Position numbers and translations under genes: made by a program. From Bugulina stolonifera (Eukaryota; Bryozoa; Gymnolaemata; Cheilostomatida; Bugulidae): a stretch of 64,000 nt of DNA. This document shows positions 30,975 through 43,976 of the stretch, in pieces (position 1 is the first letter of the stretch; every line of letters starts with the position of its first letter). Where the stretch lies: the NCBI GenBank assembly GCA_935421135.1, contig OW285188.1:5446733-5510732 (forward strand), read 5' to 3'. Below the pieces are notes generated by a model. It was given only the letters and a program-made list of their open reading frames with translations, had not been told where the DNA came from and searched no databases.

Positions 30975-31688
30975 AATGGTTACGCACAGTCTTCCTCGAC
31001 CATCTGACACTAAATTATATATGTACCCATATGTATATCCGCTTGTATTCATTGCTACTTAGTTGAATATTGTTTGTATACCTGCATATGGCATTACTGA
31101 GACATTGTACTGTTTTTATACCCATGTAAAGAGGCCCGACCTCTCAGAATTACCTGATATTCATTGTGTATATGATTTGGATGATTCTGAGCATCTTTTG
31201 TAATAGCCCGACCCATTTTGGGTCGGCCATCGGGCTTCGGCCGCCATATTGTTGTGCAATTTTCGGACGACTCTACGTCGTCTTTTCTCGACCCTACATC
31301 GGGCTTTTTACCGGAACTTCCTCCGGAAGTTCTCTTACTATATAAATGGCATTGTTTTTACATTTATTGTCTCAGTTCATGCTTGGATCTCAATAAAGAC
31401 ACATCTATACTTATATACAGAGACTTTCACTTCGTAGATAGGTCATTCTAGTTGTTAAGGTCCTTGACCTTGCAACACGAACTGCCTACTAGGTCGGATC
31501 ACTCTCTTTCTCAGTATAGTAAACAAGCATTGACTCGGGATCATATGGGTCGTCTTTGGTAGTTCTTTGACTACTGACTCCGATCAATCTTTCATGTAGT
31601 GAGAAGGCCTAGCACCACTCATAGGCACTTCACTTTGGACTCGGGAGTTGTCTTAGGACGACCATACCAGAAACCAAAAACCATTACA
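30972..31688 (+). repeat. 3' LTR of element 4
   Basis: 717 bp, TGTAATGG...CCATTACA. It contains CTATATAAATGG (about 31340) and CAATAAAGACAC (about 31391), in the same order as the reverse complement of the element 2/3 LTRs but diverged. Confidence 0.85.
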
Positions 31689-31712
31689 GTATTACATATA
31701 ATTGGCTTATAT

Positions 31713-32294
31713 TGTGCACTCATCTTATATCAGTTACAACTTTTCTAAAATTATAAACCTTACTTGGGTGCTTGGTTTCATAGGGCCGAGAGCCTACTAT
31801 ATAGTTGCAATCTTATATTTCGTGTATCTACACGATTATACATGCTTTTTTGTACATGACCGACTCTAAGGGGGCCGACGTTGTACATTTTTGTATTATT
31901 GTGAAATACTTAAGACCGAGATGCGGTCGTACTTTACCGATAGTTTTCACCGGAAATATAAAACTATATAATCATTTGTCATGTTATGATTCAGTTATTG
32001 CTTTGACTCCAATAAAGACACATCTACTGCAAGAAGCATCTGGAGTTGTCTTCTCTAGAGTAGCATGTTTCCAGCTCTCTGTCCTATTGGACTGAGTAGC
32101 CTGAAGTGACTAGACCAACATAGACCATAGTCATGAGAACTCTAGTCTATAAGCAATAGCTCAGACGTATGGTTCGTACACGCATCATAATCTACCAGAT
32201 AACTACTGTAGGTAGGTCTAATTGACCACACTATTAGACCCTTCCCACACCCGTACCTACCAGTACTCATACGTGTACCCAGCAGTTCATTACA
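31713..32294 (+). repeat. Probable solo LTR, 582 bp
   Basis: TGTGCACTC...TTCATTACA bounded by ATAT on both sides (31709-31712 and 32295-32298). A TATATAA-like word lies near 31965 and CCAATAAAGACACATCTAC near 32011, matching the poly(A) region of the element 2-4 LTRs. Confidence 0.65.
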
Positions 32295-32719
32295 ATATCA
32301 TTATCTCCAGTTAGACTGCAAAGGCCAGCTATTCTATAGTCTATTGCATACAGTGCGGTGGTTGTGTACTGCTTCAATTAAATATTGTTACACTGGGCAG
32401 AGCCTTTTTGTACTAATAGTAACCCAATGGGCTTTTATCATGATCAGCCTGCCATTAGCAACCTCGGACAGGAGGTGTGGACCAATTTGATAGAAATAGG
32501 GCCTCCTTTCACTATGCTTGTCAGTCTATTCTCAACACGCGATACAGTATGGCTATATTTTTATACCCTCTAGAACTGGATAGAAACCTTTAGGTTGGGA
32601 ATTCCTTTTGAGCGCTAAAACTTGGAGCACCCAATCTATTTAGGAACTGAATTGACAAAGTGATGTTGGTTGCCCTACTTGGAACAAGGAAACGTCCATA
32701 TATTGCTGTTATTACATGA

Positions 32720-32975
32720 GGTTAGTCCTCATATACCATACACTATGTATATACATGTAGATATACCATGGTATATACTGTGATCGTCGTACACCACACA
32801 CTATGTATATAGATATACCATATACTGTAGTCCTCATACACCACACACTATGTATATAGATATACCATATACTGTAGTCCTCATACACCACACACTATGT
32901 ATATAGATATACCATATACTGTAGTCCTCATACACCACACACTATGTATATGGATATACCATATACTGTGGTTTG
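32720..32975. repeat. 47-bp tandem repeat, ~5 units
   Basis: Near-identical units containing GTAGTCCTCATACACCACAC and ACTATGTATATAGATATACC (for example starts at 32827 and 32874). The first units are more diverged. Confidence 0.85.
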
Positions 32976-33049
32976 CTGTAAAGTCTATCTCACATTCTGC
33001 GCTTGATTCTAGACAATCCTGGTGCATGTGCTGATTAGTAAAATAGACT

Positions 33050-33297
33050 TGATCATGATGATAAGATGTTTTAAGCATTTACTCCACTCAATTGTTATAG
33101 AATTTTGTACAGGACTGTTCATAGACAGAATATAATATTGTAGACCTGGCTCCTGTAGTTGAGCAGCACCCTGCCACCCTGAGTCAATTGACTGGGGTAT
33201 GGACCTTAAGCCACAGTACAGTCCTGTACAAAACTCTATGCTGATTGAGGGGAGTAAATGAGTAAAACATCCTATCATCATGATCAACCTGATACTA
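33050..33297. repeat. Foldback (hairpin) element, ~250 bp
   Basis: The left arm GATCATGATGATAAGATG...TTTGTACAGGACTGT and right arm ACAGTCCTGTACAAAA...CATCATGATC are inverted copies of about 70 bp, roughly 80% complementary, around a central unique part. It looks like a MITE; no protein is encoded. Confidence 0.7.
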
Positions 33298-33555
33298 ATC
33301 CACACACGCACCAGGGTAATTATATACATGTACTTCCTGCGCATTGCATAGCCTTATTATATTCGTTGTGTGGAAATTGACTCTTGTATTACAAAGCATG
33401 GTTAACATTGTCTTCATTATCTCCTATATATCTGTGTTGATACATCTTCAAGAGGTACTACTAAAGTCATACAGTAGGCACCCGAAGGGGTACGGCGAAA
33501 GGGTCGTTGGTGAAATCACAAAGTACATTTTAAGGACAACGCACTGCCATTATAT

Positions 33556-34550
33556 TGTGGTGAAACAGCCTGCCTGGAAACAAACTGTACTCCTATTTGT
33601 ACATAACATTATCATAGCTGACATTATTCTTGCATGACATCTTATTGTATTCATACCCATTCATGCATTCATTATTATACTGTCTTATACACTGCGTGTC
33701 TTATATATTATATATACATATACTAGCAATCAAGCTTTGGGATTACACTTATATTGCATCTTGGTTTTTCCCACATTTATACATATTCTCAGTAATTGTC
33801 TACTCTTGCTTGGTTGTAATTTAATAGAGTCTTTTAACCATTTATATAGTAACTTCGTGGCCGACCTTATAGGTTAAGCTCATACTTATATATGACATGT
33901 TTCTCCTTATTGTAAGCACATTTTGTGCCAAGGCCGACCTTTTATGTGGCCGACATCGGGCGGAACCATCCATGTTGTTGCATCAGTTCCGGAGCCGATA
34001 CCATGTCGGCCGGCCAATACCATGCCGGGCTCTTTTGGCCGGAAGTTGTTATAGTATATCAGTCAGTGCATTTGTTATGTTTAGTCAGTTGTTGATTGCG
34101 CTTGAATAAAGCAACATCTCCTAACTCAAACCTACAGAGGCTTACTCTTTAGGCGGGTAACTCCACTAGAGGATCCCTTGATCCAGTACGGCTCGAGTTC
34201 ACCTCATCCTAGGCTAAGCATATCTCTATCCACCCCTTAGACTTAGGTCGATCCCGGGTTCTAAATGAACCTAGCGTCGGTCCTAAGATCTCAAGGCTAG
34301 ACAATCTCTCTCTGCACTCCCTCGGAGTATAAACTCTACATGACCTACGTCGGTCCTGAGCTCCAATGAGTCTCGGCATCGGCCTACGTCTGATATAACT
34401 TACAATACACCTATAAAGAGCACATATAACTGTTCACTCTTTTATGTAATGAGCAGAGAATACACTTGGTCGGCCTCTACCACCTTCCAAGCCCTTCACA
34501 TACTTGTAGCCCTCGGCTCTCGTATGTAAGACAACTCCAAAAACATTACA
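33556..34550 (+). repeat. Probable solo LTR, 995 bp
   Basis: TGTGGTGAAAC...AACATTACA bounded by ATAT (33552-33555 and 34551-34554). It contains GAATAAAGCAACATCTCC near 34104 and GGCCGACATCGGGC-like words shared with the LTRs above. The boundary is inferred from the termini and TSD only. Confidence 0.55.
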
Positions 34551-34554
34551 ATAT

Positions 34555-36089
34555 TCACGGTGGATTTGGCTATCAACCTACATGTACATGTACATACTTT
34601 ATACTGTATACATTAGATATAGATAGTTGTATAAGAATAGGTTGAGTTACATGCATTTACAGAAGTAGCATGTACAATGTATGATTGTTAGCTAATTTCC
34701 TGGTGATTTGCAGAGAAATTTTAGCAGTAATAACACAATCATGAAGCTTAGAAAATCAACTGTGTAATCTGGAATATTATACATGTGTATCTAAGCTATC
34801 TAAGCTGTCTAAACATTATTGTAATGTATACTCAAACAGCCAGTTTCCTTTGCATTGATTAAATTACAGTGTAGATTAGAAAGGTTGACTACCACTTGTG
34901 ATTACACCAATTATTTCTTACAGTTTAGTAGTTTAGGATATTAAAAAGTTATTATTGGCTGTATGCATTGATATCTTTTCCTGTTGAATGTAATGAAGTC
35001 AATAATATAGTCATGTTATCCAGTTTTAAAATAACTCCTGACATTGTAAAAACTTTAGCATGAATGTACAGTGTAAATATGGATGTTCTGTTGGCAAGCT
35101 GTCTACAGTAACCAACAACTTTTGTCAAGTTTTAGTGGCTGCCATCATTGTCTAATTTCTATTTAATCATTTATCAGTTGCATCTGCACGTATTCATCTT
35201 ATTGCTACATGTATATTAATTATTGTAGTTGGTGATTCCTCTAATACAATCATGTATTTCCTAAGCATTTGGTCAGGTAATCAGTTTTTATGTACCATAT
35301 ACTGTATGTGTTTTTCCGTGTGCATCTGTAGTATGAACTTAACTTTGCTTACATTATGCTCAAATCTACGAGTATCAGGTATTTTCAAGTAAATGCCTAT
35401 TTGTAACCCTACCGTCCAGTGCAACCTTTAGAATGCATGAGCGTCCTTTTAAGCCATCAACAAAAGTCTCTTCCCAATTGTTTGTTTATTAGTGTCTTCG
35501 CAACCTCTTGGATGGGCCCGGGTCACAAGTGAAAATTACAAGATGGCCGTCCGACCTAGGCCAGAAGGGCAATTGGCCTGGAATTTTGCTTGGCCGGACG
35601 AAGCCATCTCTAGCTCATCGGCACACCTGACTTCTGCGCGCGAAAATAAGAGTTTTGCTTTTGGCCCAGGCCAGTGTGTTCATGACTCTGTGACGGATGT
35701 GTGCCGGTAAATATTTTTGCGAATTGGCCTGGGTCTGAAATTGGTTTACTACATGTAGCACTGAGAGTCAAGATGCCAGTGTAAGTGAAATTTGGCCTGA
35801 ACGTGCAGTTGGAATGCTTTCACAAAAAATCATCCAGTGCCCAAGGCTAAGCCTCAGTTCTCCCGGGAGCTTGGAGAGCCTTCAACAACTAACACTGATT
35901 TTTGATAGGCTTCAATGCTGTGACGCAGTAAAGTGCCTCAACATGTTTTTTTATAAAATTAACAGGAAATAGTATTATTGAAAATCACTTAGAATAAAGA
36001 CAGACATCTTGAATCAATATCATACAATTTACCTTAAAGGTGATCCTAGTCTTCTCACATTCCAGTATGCAAAGCAATAGAGAAGAACG
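34555..36089. other. Upstream region of FReD-B
   Basis: AT-rich, with no convincing gene. A dispersed repeat occupies about 35575-35695 (AATTTTGCTT..CC.GA..AAGCCATC.CTAGCT and CCCAGGCCAGTGTGTTCATGA) and recurs at 38795-38910 inside FReD-B intron 3. No clear TATA box precedes the ATG at 36090. Confidence 0.45.
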
Positions 36090-39000
36090 ATGTATTGCTC
36101 AATTTATATCTTCTGGCTGACACTAGCACTCTTACAGCAGACAGTTCAAAGCAGATCAGCAAAATTTAGTCTTATCAGAGATTTGGAGATTGACCAAGAC
36201 TCATCATGGCTGCCATTTCTCTATGTTCGAGGTAAAACTGATGGTTGTTTGTGAGAGGTCTTGTGCCATCATACTAATGCTACCCCTGTGAAAACATTAC
36301 CCTGTAAAAACATTAACTTGTCAGATAAATTGATGTCAATATTCTGCATTTTAATACAGTCGTGTAGCTATAGACATTAGGTGTTTTCGAGGACGGTGGG
36401 TCGATGGGGTCCTCATCGCTAACACGCAAATTAATTTTTTGGGACCCCTTTCGAAAAATAATTAATTTATTTTATTTTTTGCGACCCCATCGACCCACCG
36501 TCGCGAAGACATCTATTGACAACCTTGTGTAGGTACAATTTGTTGCAACCATTTCAAAATTTTACAACTGTTATTTCCAACGGAAACATACTATACAATT
36601 TAGTGCTCCAGTTGATGAGACTGTTTATTCACAATAGCTGTCAGTAGCAGGGAAATCCCAAACTGCTTTGCTTTAAATCACACGATTCTTTGTTGTTCAT
36701 TCATATGTTCATTCTACAAGAGTAATGTAGACAGTCAGAGCTTTTGCCAGTTTGATAAAAAATATTATTGAGGGGAGATTTGATAATCCTTATTATAGCA
36801 CCCTGAGAAATACCATCTACATTGTATAGTATATTAAAGGCTTGAACATTGCAGCCGCACACCGTTGCATGCTGTCATCATCTGCTGCTGTTGAAATAAA
36901 TGATTGTCGATATATTTTTGCAATTCGTAAGAATTATTAATTAAAGCTCAACAGACATTTCCAATTTTATTTTTAACTGCAGTTTGAATTTGCATAAACT
37001 TTGTTCTATAATTTCAGATGTAAGCCGTGTGCTGGTGTGTGCAAATATTTGCCTAACCGACCTCAGATGTGTTGCTGCTGTTTATATTAAATCACTGGAA
37101 CAATGCCAACTTTCGGCTTGCTCCCTTGACCTTTACTCTACAAGCAAGAGGACTGGTTTGGTCTATATGGAAATGGGGGAAGTGGTAAGACTGATTAGTA
37201 AAGATAAAGAATATTGATTATAGATTTTAGTTCATAGTGAACCTAAACATAGACAATGCATGTATTTCTAGTGATAGGTTACAAAACGGAAGGTACTTGC
37301 TGTTTATTTCTTAATAATACAATGTAACAGGAAAACTCCGCATGCATGTAAGCTGAATGCTGTTAATTTAAAGGTGAACATCTTGTACAGATCGTCACAG
37401 GATTTATATTGAGTCAGACTGGGTGCTACCCGCGGCTCGGCTTTACGCCATGACATAGAGCTATTGGTTTTATGAACGCTTCAGGAAGTTAGTAGTTGAA
37501 TTTATTGACAAAAAAGTGCAATCAATGAAAAGGACAAAGGTGTGGTTTTTATCAAACACATGTTGTGTGCCAAACAGAGCAGACATTGGTCACGGAAAGC
37601 AGTAGATTGTGAGACTCTACCGTTGACTTCCTTTCATTGCAATGTTGAGTTCTGAAAAGATTTAAGTACATTTTATACAATGTCATCAATGCATAACTAC
37701 TTAATATGGCAGCAGAGAATTACTTATGGAATTTAGTATAGAAGCTCTTCGTAATACTACTTGTAATTGATATTGAAGAAGATTGCATCTGATACAACTC
37801 ATCCACCTTTTAGTCGTATTGTTATAATTCAAGCTAGGGCTTCCTCTCGACTAAATACTGTATACCGTCCACATAAGTGCAGGACACAGAAACGCCTGAA
37901 GAGCTTTTTCATACACCACATGCCTGCTCTTAACTCATCATCATGCATTATTTTACTCTTTTTCTTCATTGTAACAATCCGATTTTATCTAGCTGACACA
38001 TGTATTGCAATAATAATAATAAATAAATAAAATAAAATATTGTTAAAATAGAGGGCAATGTAATATTATTCGAATCATTCAACCTTTTTTATAATGGTTA
38101 GTAAAAGCCAAGAACTCTCTAGAGACAGCTTCAATACAAATAAGAAATGTAGTAAACAATAATTTGGAAACACACATGCTGTACTAAGTGATGCATGGCT
38201 AAACGTGTGTTCTTTTTAATCATATGCATGTTCTATTGTTAGCACTCGAATGGTGAATCTACTACAAGAGGTACATGCACATGTACAAAGCAGCAAACAT
38301 ACATTGGTAAGTGTACTATTAATATTTTACAACATTACATCTTCTATTTGAGTGTACTTACTTCCTCTTGGACCAGCCTGCCTTAGCTAGACCAAAGAGC
38401 GTAAAAGGAAAGAGGGATCACTCAATGATAATACCCTGTCTCACCAAATACGCCCAATTTGGCGGTCCCGACGTTCCGTTATTCACTTACCCGCCATTTG
38501 CTTACTGATAATTTGGATAGCTGTTCGACTTGAACACGCAACTTAACTGCTGTCATATTTACGATTCTGTATTAATATCTCGCAAACATAAATAAATGGT
38601 TTATACGACGCCGTTGTAAATAAGCGCTTCTTATTGGTCTGCGGAACGCCAATGGCCATAGTGGATTTGTACACAAGGTGGCACAACTCCTTTCTTAATC
38701 CGGACCGCGTTTGGAGGCGGGGGAGGGACAGTTTTTGGCCGGAGTGATCCCTTTTTCCTTTTACTGTCTTTGCCTAGACCGAAAGAGGTTGTGTGCTGAA
38801 ATTTTGCTTAACCAGAGAAAGCCATCCCTAGCTTATCGAGACAAGCAGATTACCCACACAAACATAAAGACTTCGTTTAACCCAGGTCAGTGCACTCATG
38901 ACCTCAAACTGCTGCACTGAGTTCGAACCATGGAAACCCTGTGATGAACACTGTTAGTCAAGTACTCTGTGCACCTATGCACACAAAGACACAAAGTCAT

Positions 39001-42000
39001 GTTAGCTAAAAAAATGGGGTGGTTCAGCTCGCACTCATTTAGCTAGCTCAGTGTGCACTCCCAGAACGGGTCATGAGGGCTGACTTTTAGCCCAACGATT
39101 AGTGCGAGCTATTAATAGGTTATGGAAGCCTTAATATGCACTGCTAACTACAACATCCTGTTGTTAGTGTGAGCCAGAGTTGTGCTAATCTATTGCCAGT
39201 AGCTGGGAATCCTAATCAGTTCAGCAAACTTTTGCTATAAATCTAAATCCCAATTTAATCTTCTAGCTTTCGGGTTAATCTTAATCCTAATCTTTTGCTT
39301 TTGACTGTTCAAATCTAGCTTAAATTGCTACAATTACCTTGCTTGATTGCTGCATACAGCATAAGAGGACAACTCTATGCCATGAGCAGACTGCTTCCTT
39401 TAATTGTGCATGTATATTTCCACCTACTACATAGCCAGTAATTTGTATCAAAATGTCCTTGTATACAAGCATAATCAACCTTGTAGTTGGTTAGAAAGAT
39501 GAGATTCATTGTACATAGGACCACTTACCCCAGAAATCTAATCTTATTTTAAATTGAGATTAAGTCAAGTGATATTACTTAATCTATTTCTAATTAAGTT
39601 TTTCCTACATTCTATCTAATCTTAATTTATTCTTAATCTTGAAAAAGATTAACTAAACCAATCATTAATTAATTTTAGCTTCCAATAAAATAATCTTAAT
39701 CAATCTTAATCGCTGAAATCTGTTAAAGGCACACCTCTGGTGTGAGCTGTATTATACTAGTTTGAACCATGGAATCCCTGTGCATATTAAGTTTTTGATC
39801 ATAATTCATAGTGCTGTCTATACAATTGGTGACAGCAGTCAATAGGTTTTCCATTGATAGATTTACATTTAGTAATATTTGATGAAAATGTACATTTATT
39901 AGTACATGTAGAACAAGTCTCTCTATCCAAGATGTTGCTGATAGCACTGCACAGCCAACAAACACATTGTGTTACAGATTGTCAGGAAGCGTTTGACTCT
40001 GGTGAACGTTGTCCTGGAGTATTTACCCTAAAAGCTCCGGAAACTTCCGCTACTGAATTTGAGGCGTTCTGTGAATTTGATAATGAACATGGATGGACTG
40101 TGATACAGAGAAGGTTGGATGGTTCTGTTGATTTCTACAGAGATTGGAATGACTATGTTAACGGTTTTGGCAATCTTTCAGGAGAGTACTGGATAGGTAA
40201 CTAGTGATGATACCAACATGCATAACATTAAACTAATACATGTATATCCACTGATTAAAAGACAAGGCACACACACAGAGATTTCCCCTAGTTTATTTTG
40301 ACACAACTGGTTATGCTTTTTTAATCTCTCACTAACTGGTTCATTAGTTCCCTTAGTCTAGGAGAAGTGACAACCAGCGAATATACAGTGCATTGCATCA
40401 TGAGCCAGGGCGGCTATAGGCACCCACGCCACCATCCTAGGCGTGTGTTCAATCAAGCATGCAATACTAGCTGTGCTCTGTAAACCAGAGCCATACTCTA
40501 TGGCTCTGCTGTAAACTATCAATACTATGCATATCTAGGCTTCAATTCATTTTCTATTTACTAGCTCAGGCAGTACAGTCATTTTATAGTGCTGTAATAG
40601 TCATGTTATATGTGTAGACTGTACCTATGCATGTTCATATTCCACACTTATCTTGTATTAACTCCCTTAGACACGTGAAATTCATGACTTCTTGAAAATA
40701 GGCTGGTGTTGAAATATTTCCTATATCTGCCCCTGGTATGAGCGCACGCCACCAGAGAATTACAAGGTACAATGTATGTGTTCCGTCAGCTTAGGTGATG
40801 GTGATAACAAGTGTGACCTGACTTATAGAGGAGGAAACTGCGGCCTGGACACGTTATTCACAGCAATCATCATGTATTAGCCCGCTTAAACGTTACTGAC
40901 TCTGAAAATATGCAGGGAATGTTTTTTATAAATAGAGTATTGATTTTTGTGCTTCAAGGTTATAAAATCTGGTGTTTATACAAAACAGTGTGGGCTATGA
41001 AACTAAAAGCGAAATTAAGGTTTGAAGTCAGCTCTGAACTCACTGATAAATCACACAGTAGCATGCGTAAGATTATTAGACTGATGTGTTTTGTGGTAGA
41101 CAGATTGGGAGAATGTGACTGGTACAAGGTTTATATCAAACTTCACTAAATTTGGTTGCCTTTCACAAGCATCAATTGATCACTAAGGTGAAGCGTGTTG
41201 TTGTACACTTTTAGGGCTTGAGAACATTTACTACCTGACTAAGACTAACAGGCAATTGAGTGTTTATGTAGAAGGGCATGACGGAGTCACATTTATAGCT
41301 AACTACTCTACTTTCTACATTGGAGACAGTTCCAGTAAATATACTATTACTGTAAGTACTGCTACCTCTATTATTTACTTTTCAGTGCTGATTTATGAGA
41401 TAGTTCTACACAGAAAATCTCAAGGTATTAGAAGTGAGGACATATTCCAGACATGTGAAATAAAGAAAATTGCAGAATCAATCATTCCACTTGTATGAAA
41501 GATAGCCCCATGCACAATCAGTTATTTTATTTTGATATAAGGAAGAAGAAAACTGCAAAGTTTTACAGATGAAAGCTTTATCCATTCTGGTACAAAGATA
41601 GCAAAAACAAAGATGAATCATAATGGCGTCCCTAGTTAGTCAAAGAGTTATACTACCATGCACTAACTTGTGACAGCTATTCGTAATTTAGCAGAAAGAT
41701 AACAGAAAGTTGAACCAAGAAATGTAGGGGACACCAAACTAGGTTCCTATCATTGAGTTAACAGCCTATCCTTTCACTCTCTGTGGAGGAAGTAGTCTCC
41801 GCCCAGTTGACTCGGTTACACAAGTCATATTAGCCTATCAACAATAAAATAAGATTATAGTTTAATGTGACATCCAAAGCAACACAGTGAGTGCACAGTT
41901 ACAATGTGTAAAGTAAAGTTAGTCACCTTAATCTTTAGAGCAATTAACTTATGCAGTGCCTCTCTCTCCAGATCAGTTCTTGAATGATCTCATTTTCCTC

Positions 42001-43615
42001 TTTCTGCTGTCCATTTCAACTTCGCTTCACTGGCAATTCCATCACATTAAAACAGGCTTGGATAAAACTTTCTAAGCTAACACAGACTGGCACACCACAG
42101 CCCAAAAGGTTTCTAACTACGACATCATACATGCACACTGTTGTGTCTCGCTAAGTAGCCGAGGCGCACCCGACAACATACAGGTTAGAGTAATAAGAGT
42201 AATAGCAGTAGACCTTAAGAGACTGAATAGTCCAATTATAGTAAAAGTACTTTATTGAGATACAGTCTACTCACACTTGAAGTGAGAATGCAAAATTGTA
42301 CATGTACGTCTTATACAATTATGAAAATCAGTTCTGGCCAGAGGTCAGAAGGTTAATAACTACACTAAGGTTAGTCTCGGACTAGGAAGATATTGGTACA
42401 AAACGATTTCCAATCGGAGTATAAAAGACTCTGCACATACATGTAGGTCATAAAAATGAGTACACTGATATGGCATGTGTGTACAGCATCAAAACACCAG
42501 TAAAAGTAACACAATAAAAGGCATACCATCATAACTGAAGTCAACTAAAATAACTACATGTATATAATTCAAACTGGAATGCATTCAAGATTGGGCAATG
42601 CAGTACACTAAGATGATTGATGCTATAATCACTGTCATTTGGATGTGGTGTTGGCACGGGACACAATACTATGTGCATATCACACTCTTAAATAAAAGAT
42701 CACATATCACAATTTATCACATGGCCAACTACATTACTGCAAATATTGTACTAGGTCCTATATCAGGCCATATAATTGTAAGACTATACTTTTTGCCATG
42801 CTATGTCATGCATGTATATACCAACTGACTGATGATGCATGCGTTAACTTTAGGCGTCTGGATATACTGGAACTGGAGGAGACTCTCTCCCAAATGGATT
42901 TCCGTTCACCACCAAAGATCAAGACAATGACAGTCATTATAGTAACTGTGCTGTTCAAAGTGAAGGTGTAAATAACTACAGTCACAATTAGTAGTGAAAC
43001 TAGTAATTATTCATATTATAAGAATGATGTTAGTAAAAGCTAAACATACAAACCAAAATAATATCCCACAGTCGCTATTTTGCTCAATTTCAGCAGGGCT
43101 TTGTGCATGCATATAAGACCAGGCTCCTTATGAGCCTGATGCGTTATGTTCTGCAATACAAGCTGTGAACAACTGGCATATACTGTATATTGGACAGAGC
43201 ACTTAGACTTCATACTCACATTGGAATCTCACTTTGGATCTTCGAATCTATTGAAAGATACAGGATTTTTATATGGTCTCTCTGTTACCAGTAGCTAATG
43301 TACATTGTAGATGTTTACAGCATTTGGAGTTGCCTCCGCATACTCGTCAACCCTAATTTACACATAGCTACTGCACATGTAACAGATTTCGACAAATGTA
43401 CATAATTTTATATTATATAAATTTTTAACAATATCAAAATTCTATACGACATTTTTACAGGAGCTTGGTGGTACAGTGAATGCCATACCTCTAACTTAAA
43501 TGGAGTTTGGTACCCAAGTGGCCATGGTGCGGGAATTGCTAAGGGACTTGTATGGGAGACTTGGAGAGGTTACGGATACTCAGCTAAGGCAGACACTATG
43601 ATGGTCACTAGATAG
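36090..43615 (+). CDS. FReD-B: secreted PAN + fibrinogen-domain protein
   Basis: Seven exons (36090-36231, 37018-37184, 38243-38306, 39978-40196, 41215-41351, 42854-42965, 43461-43615), all GT-AG, giving 331 aa. A signal peptide (residues about 1-21, hydrophobic core IYIFWLTLALL) is followed by a PAN/apple-like domain (about 48-103, with cysteines in VCANICLTDLRC and EQCQLSAC), a Thr/Cys linker (104-124) and a FReD (125-331). The FReD has DCQEAFDSGERC, the highly conserved [14 protein letters not shown], a calcium-site motif KDQDNDSHYSNCA and WWYSECHTSNLNG. By family it is a secreted lectin-like protein that binds acetylated or charged glycans, possibly in self/non-self recognition. No lesion is seen. 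A poly(A) signal lies at 43971. Confidence 0.9.
36383..36515. repeat. Hairpin MITE in FReD-B intron 1
   Basis: Perfect 19-bp arms (36393-36411 and 36483-36501: ACGGTGGGTCGATGGGGTC and its complement), with flanking partial complementarity and an AT-rich inner pair around TTAATTAATTT-like words. A small non-coding foldback element. Confidence 0.75.
39240..39720. repeat. TTAATC-rich low-complexity stretch
   Basis: Repeated AATCTTAATC-like words occur in intron 3 of FReD-B. No coding potential is seen. Confidence 0.5.
42140..42580 (-). repeat. Possible LTR relic in FReD-B intron 5
   Basis: A block starting TGTGTCTCGC with TTTATTGAG (CTCAATAAA on the minus strand) and ACACTAAGGTTAGTCTCGGAC. Similar words occur at about 58150-58215 (minus) and 62530-62600 (plus). 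Boundaries are unclear. Confidence 0.35.
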
Positions 43616-43970
43616 AGATAAATAGAATTTATCGACTGTTGCCATAGTTACTAGATGCTATCAACTATTTCCATGGTAGCACGATTTAATTAGGATATGA
43701 TACTGTTAACTGTAACCGTGGTTACCATAATAGGAATATGATACTATTAGCTGTTGTCAAGTATATACATTGTACATGCATGGTTATCCACTTTGTTGTT
43801 TTAATCTCTGATACAACCAATAGATATTTACATGATGTATACATGATATTTTAGTGATTGCTGTATATTTAATACAATTTAATAATGCAGTGTTTTTGGG
43901 TTTGTACATACACCTGCTGTATACTGGAGGGATCGAGCGTGGTCTATCAACCCTCTTTTTACATGCAATG

Positions 43971-43976
43971 AATAAA
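43971..43976 (+). terminator. Poly(A) signal of FReD-B
   Basis: AATAAA 355 bp after the stop codon; the first canonical hexamer seen downstream of the last exon in a plausible 3' UTR position. Confidence 0.5.

Larger units (their letters stand above)
29440..31688 (+). mobile_element. Truncated relative of LTR element 2 (element 4)
   Basis: Flanked by GTAT (29436-29439 and 31689-31692). The 5' LTR is reduced to 328 bp (29440-29767) and joins directly to internal ORF sequence homologous to element 2; the PBS and the rest of the LTR are lost. A complete 3' LTR follows at 30972-31688. The interior lacks the Cys/His block: homology stops at SPLRK, next to the LTR. Orientation is plus, opposite to elements 1-3. 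Confidence 0.82.

Noticed and set aside
30314..30976. A separate plus-strand host gene at 30.3-31.0 kb
   Set aside because: Its sequence is homologous to the ORF of LTR element 2 and runs into the LTR, so it is part of truncated element 4.
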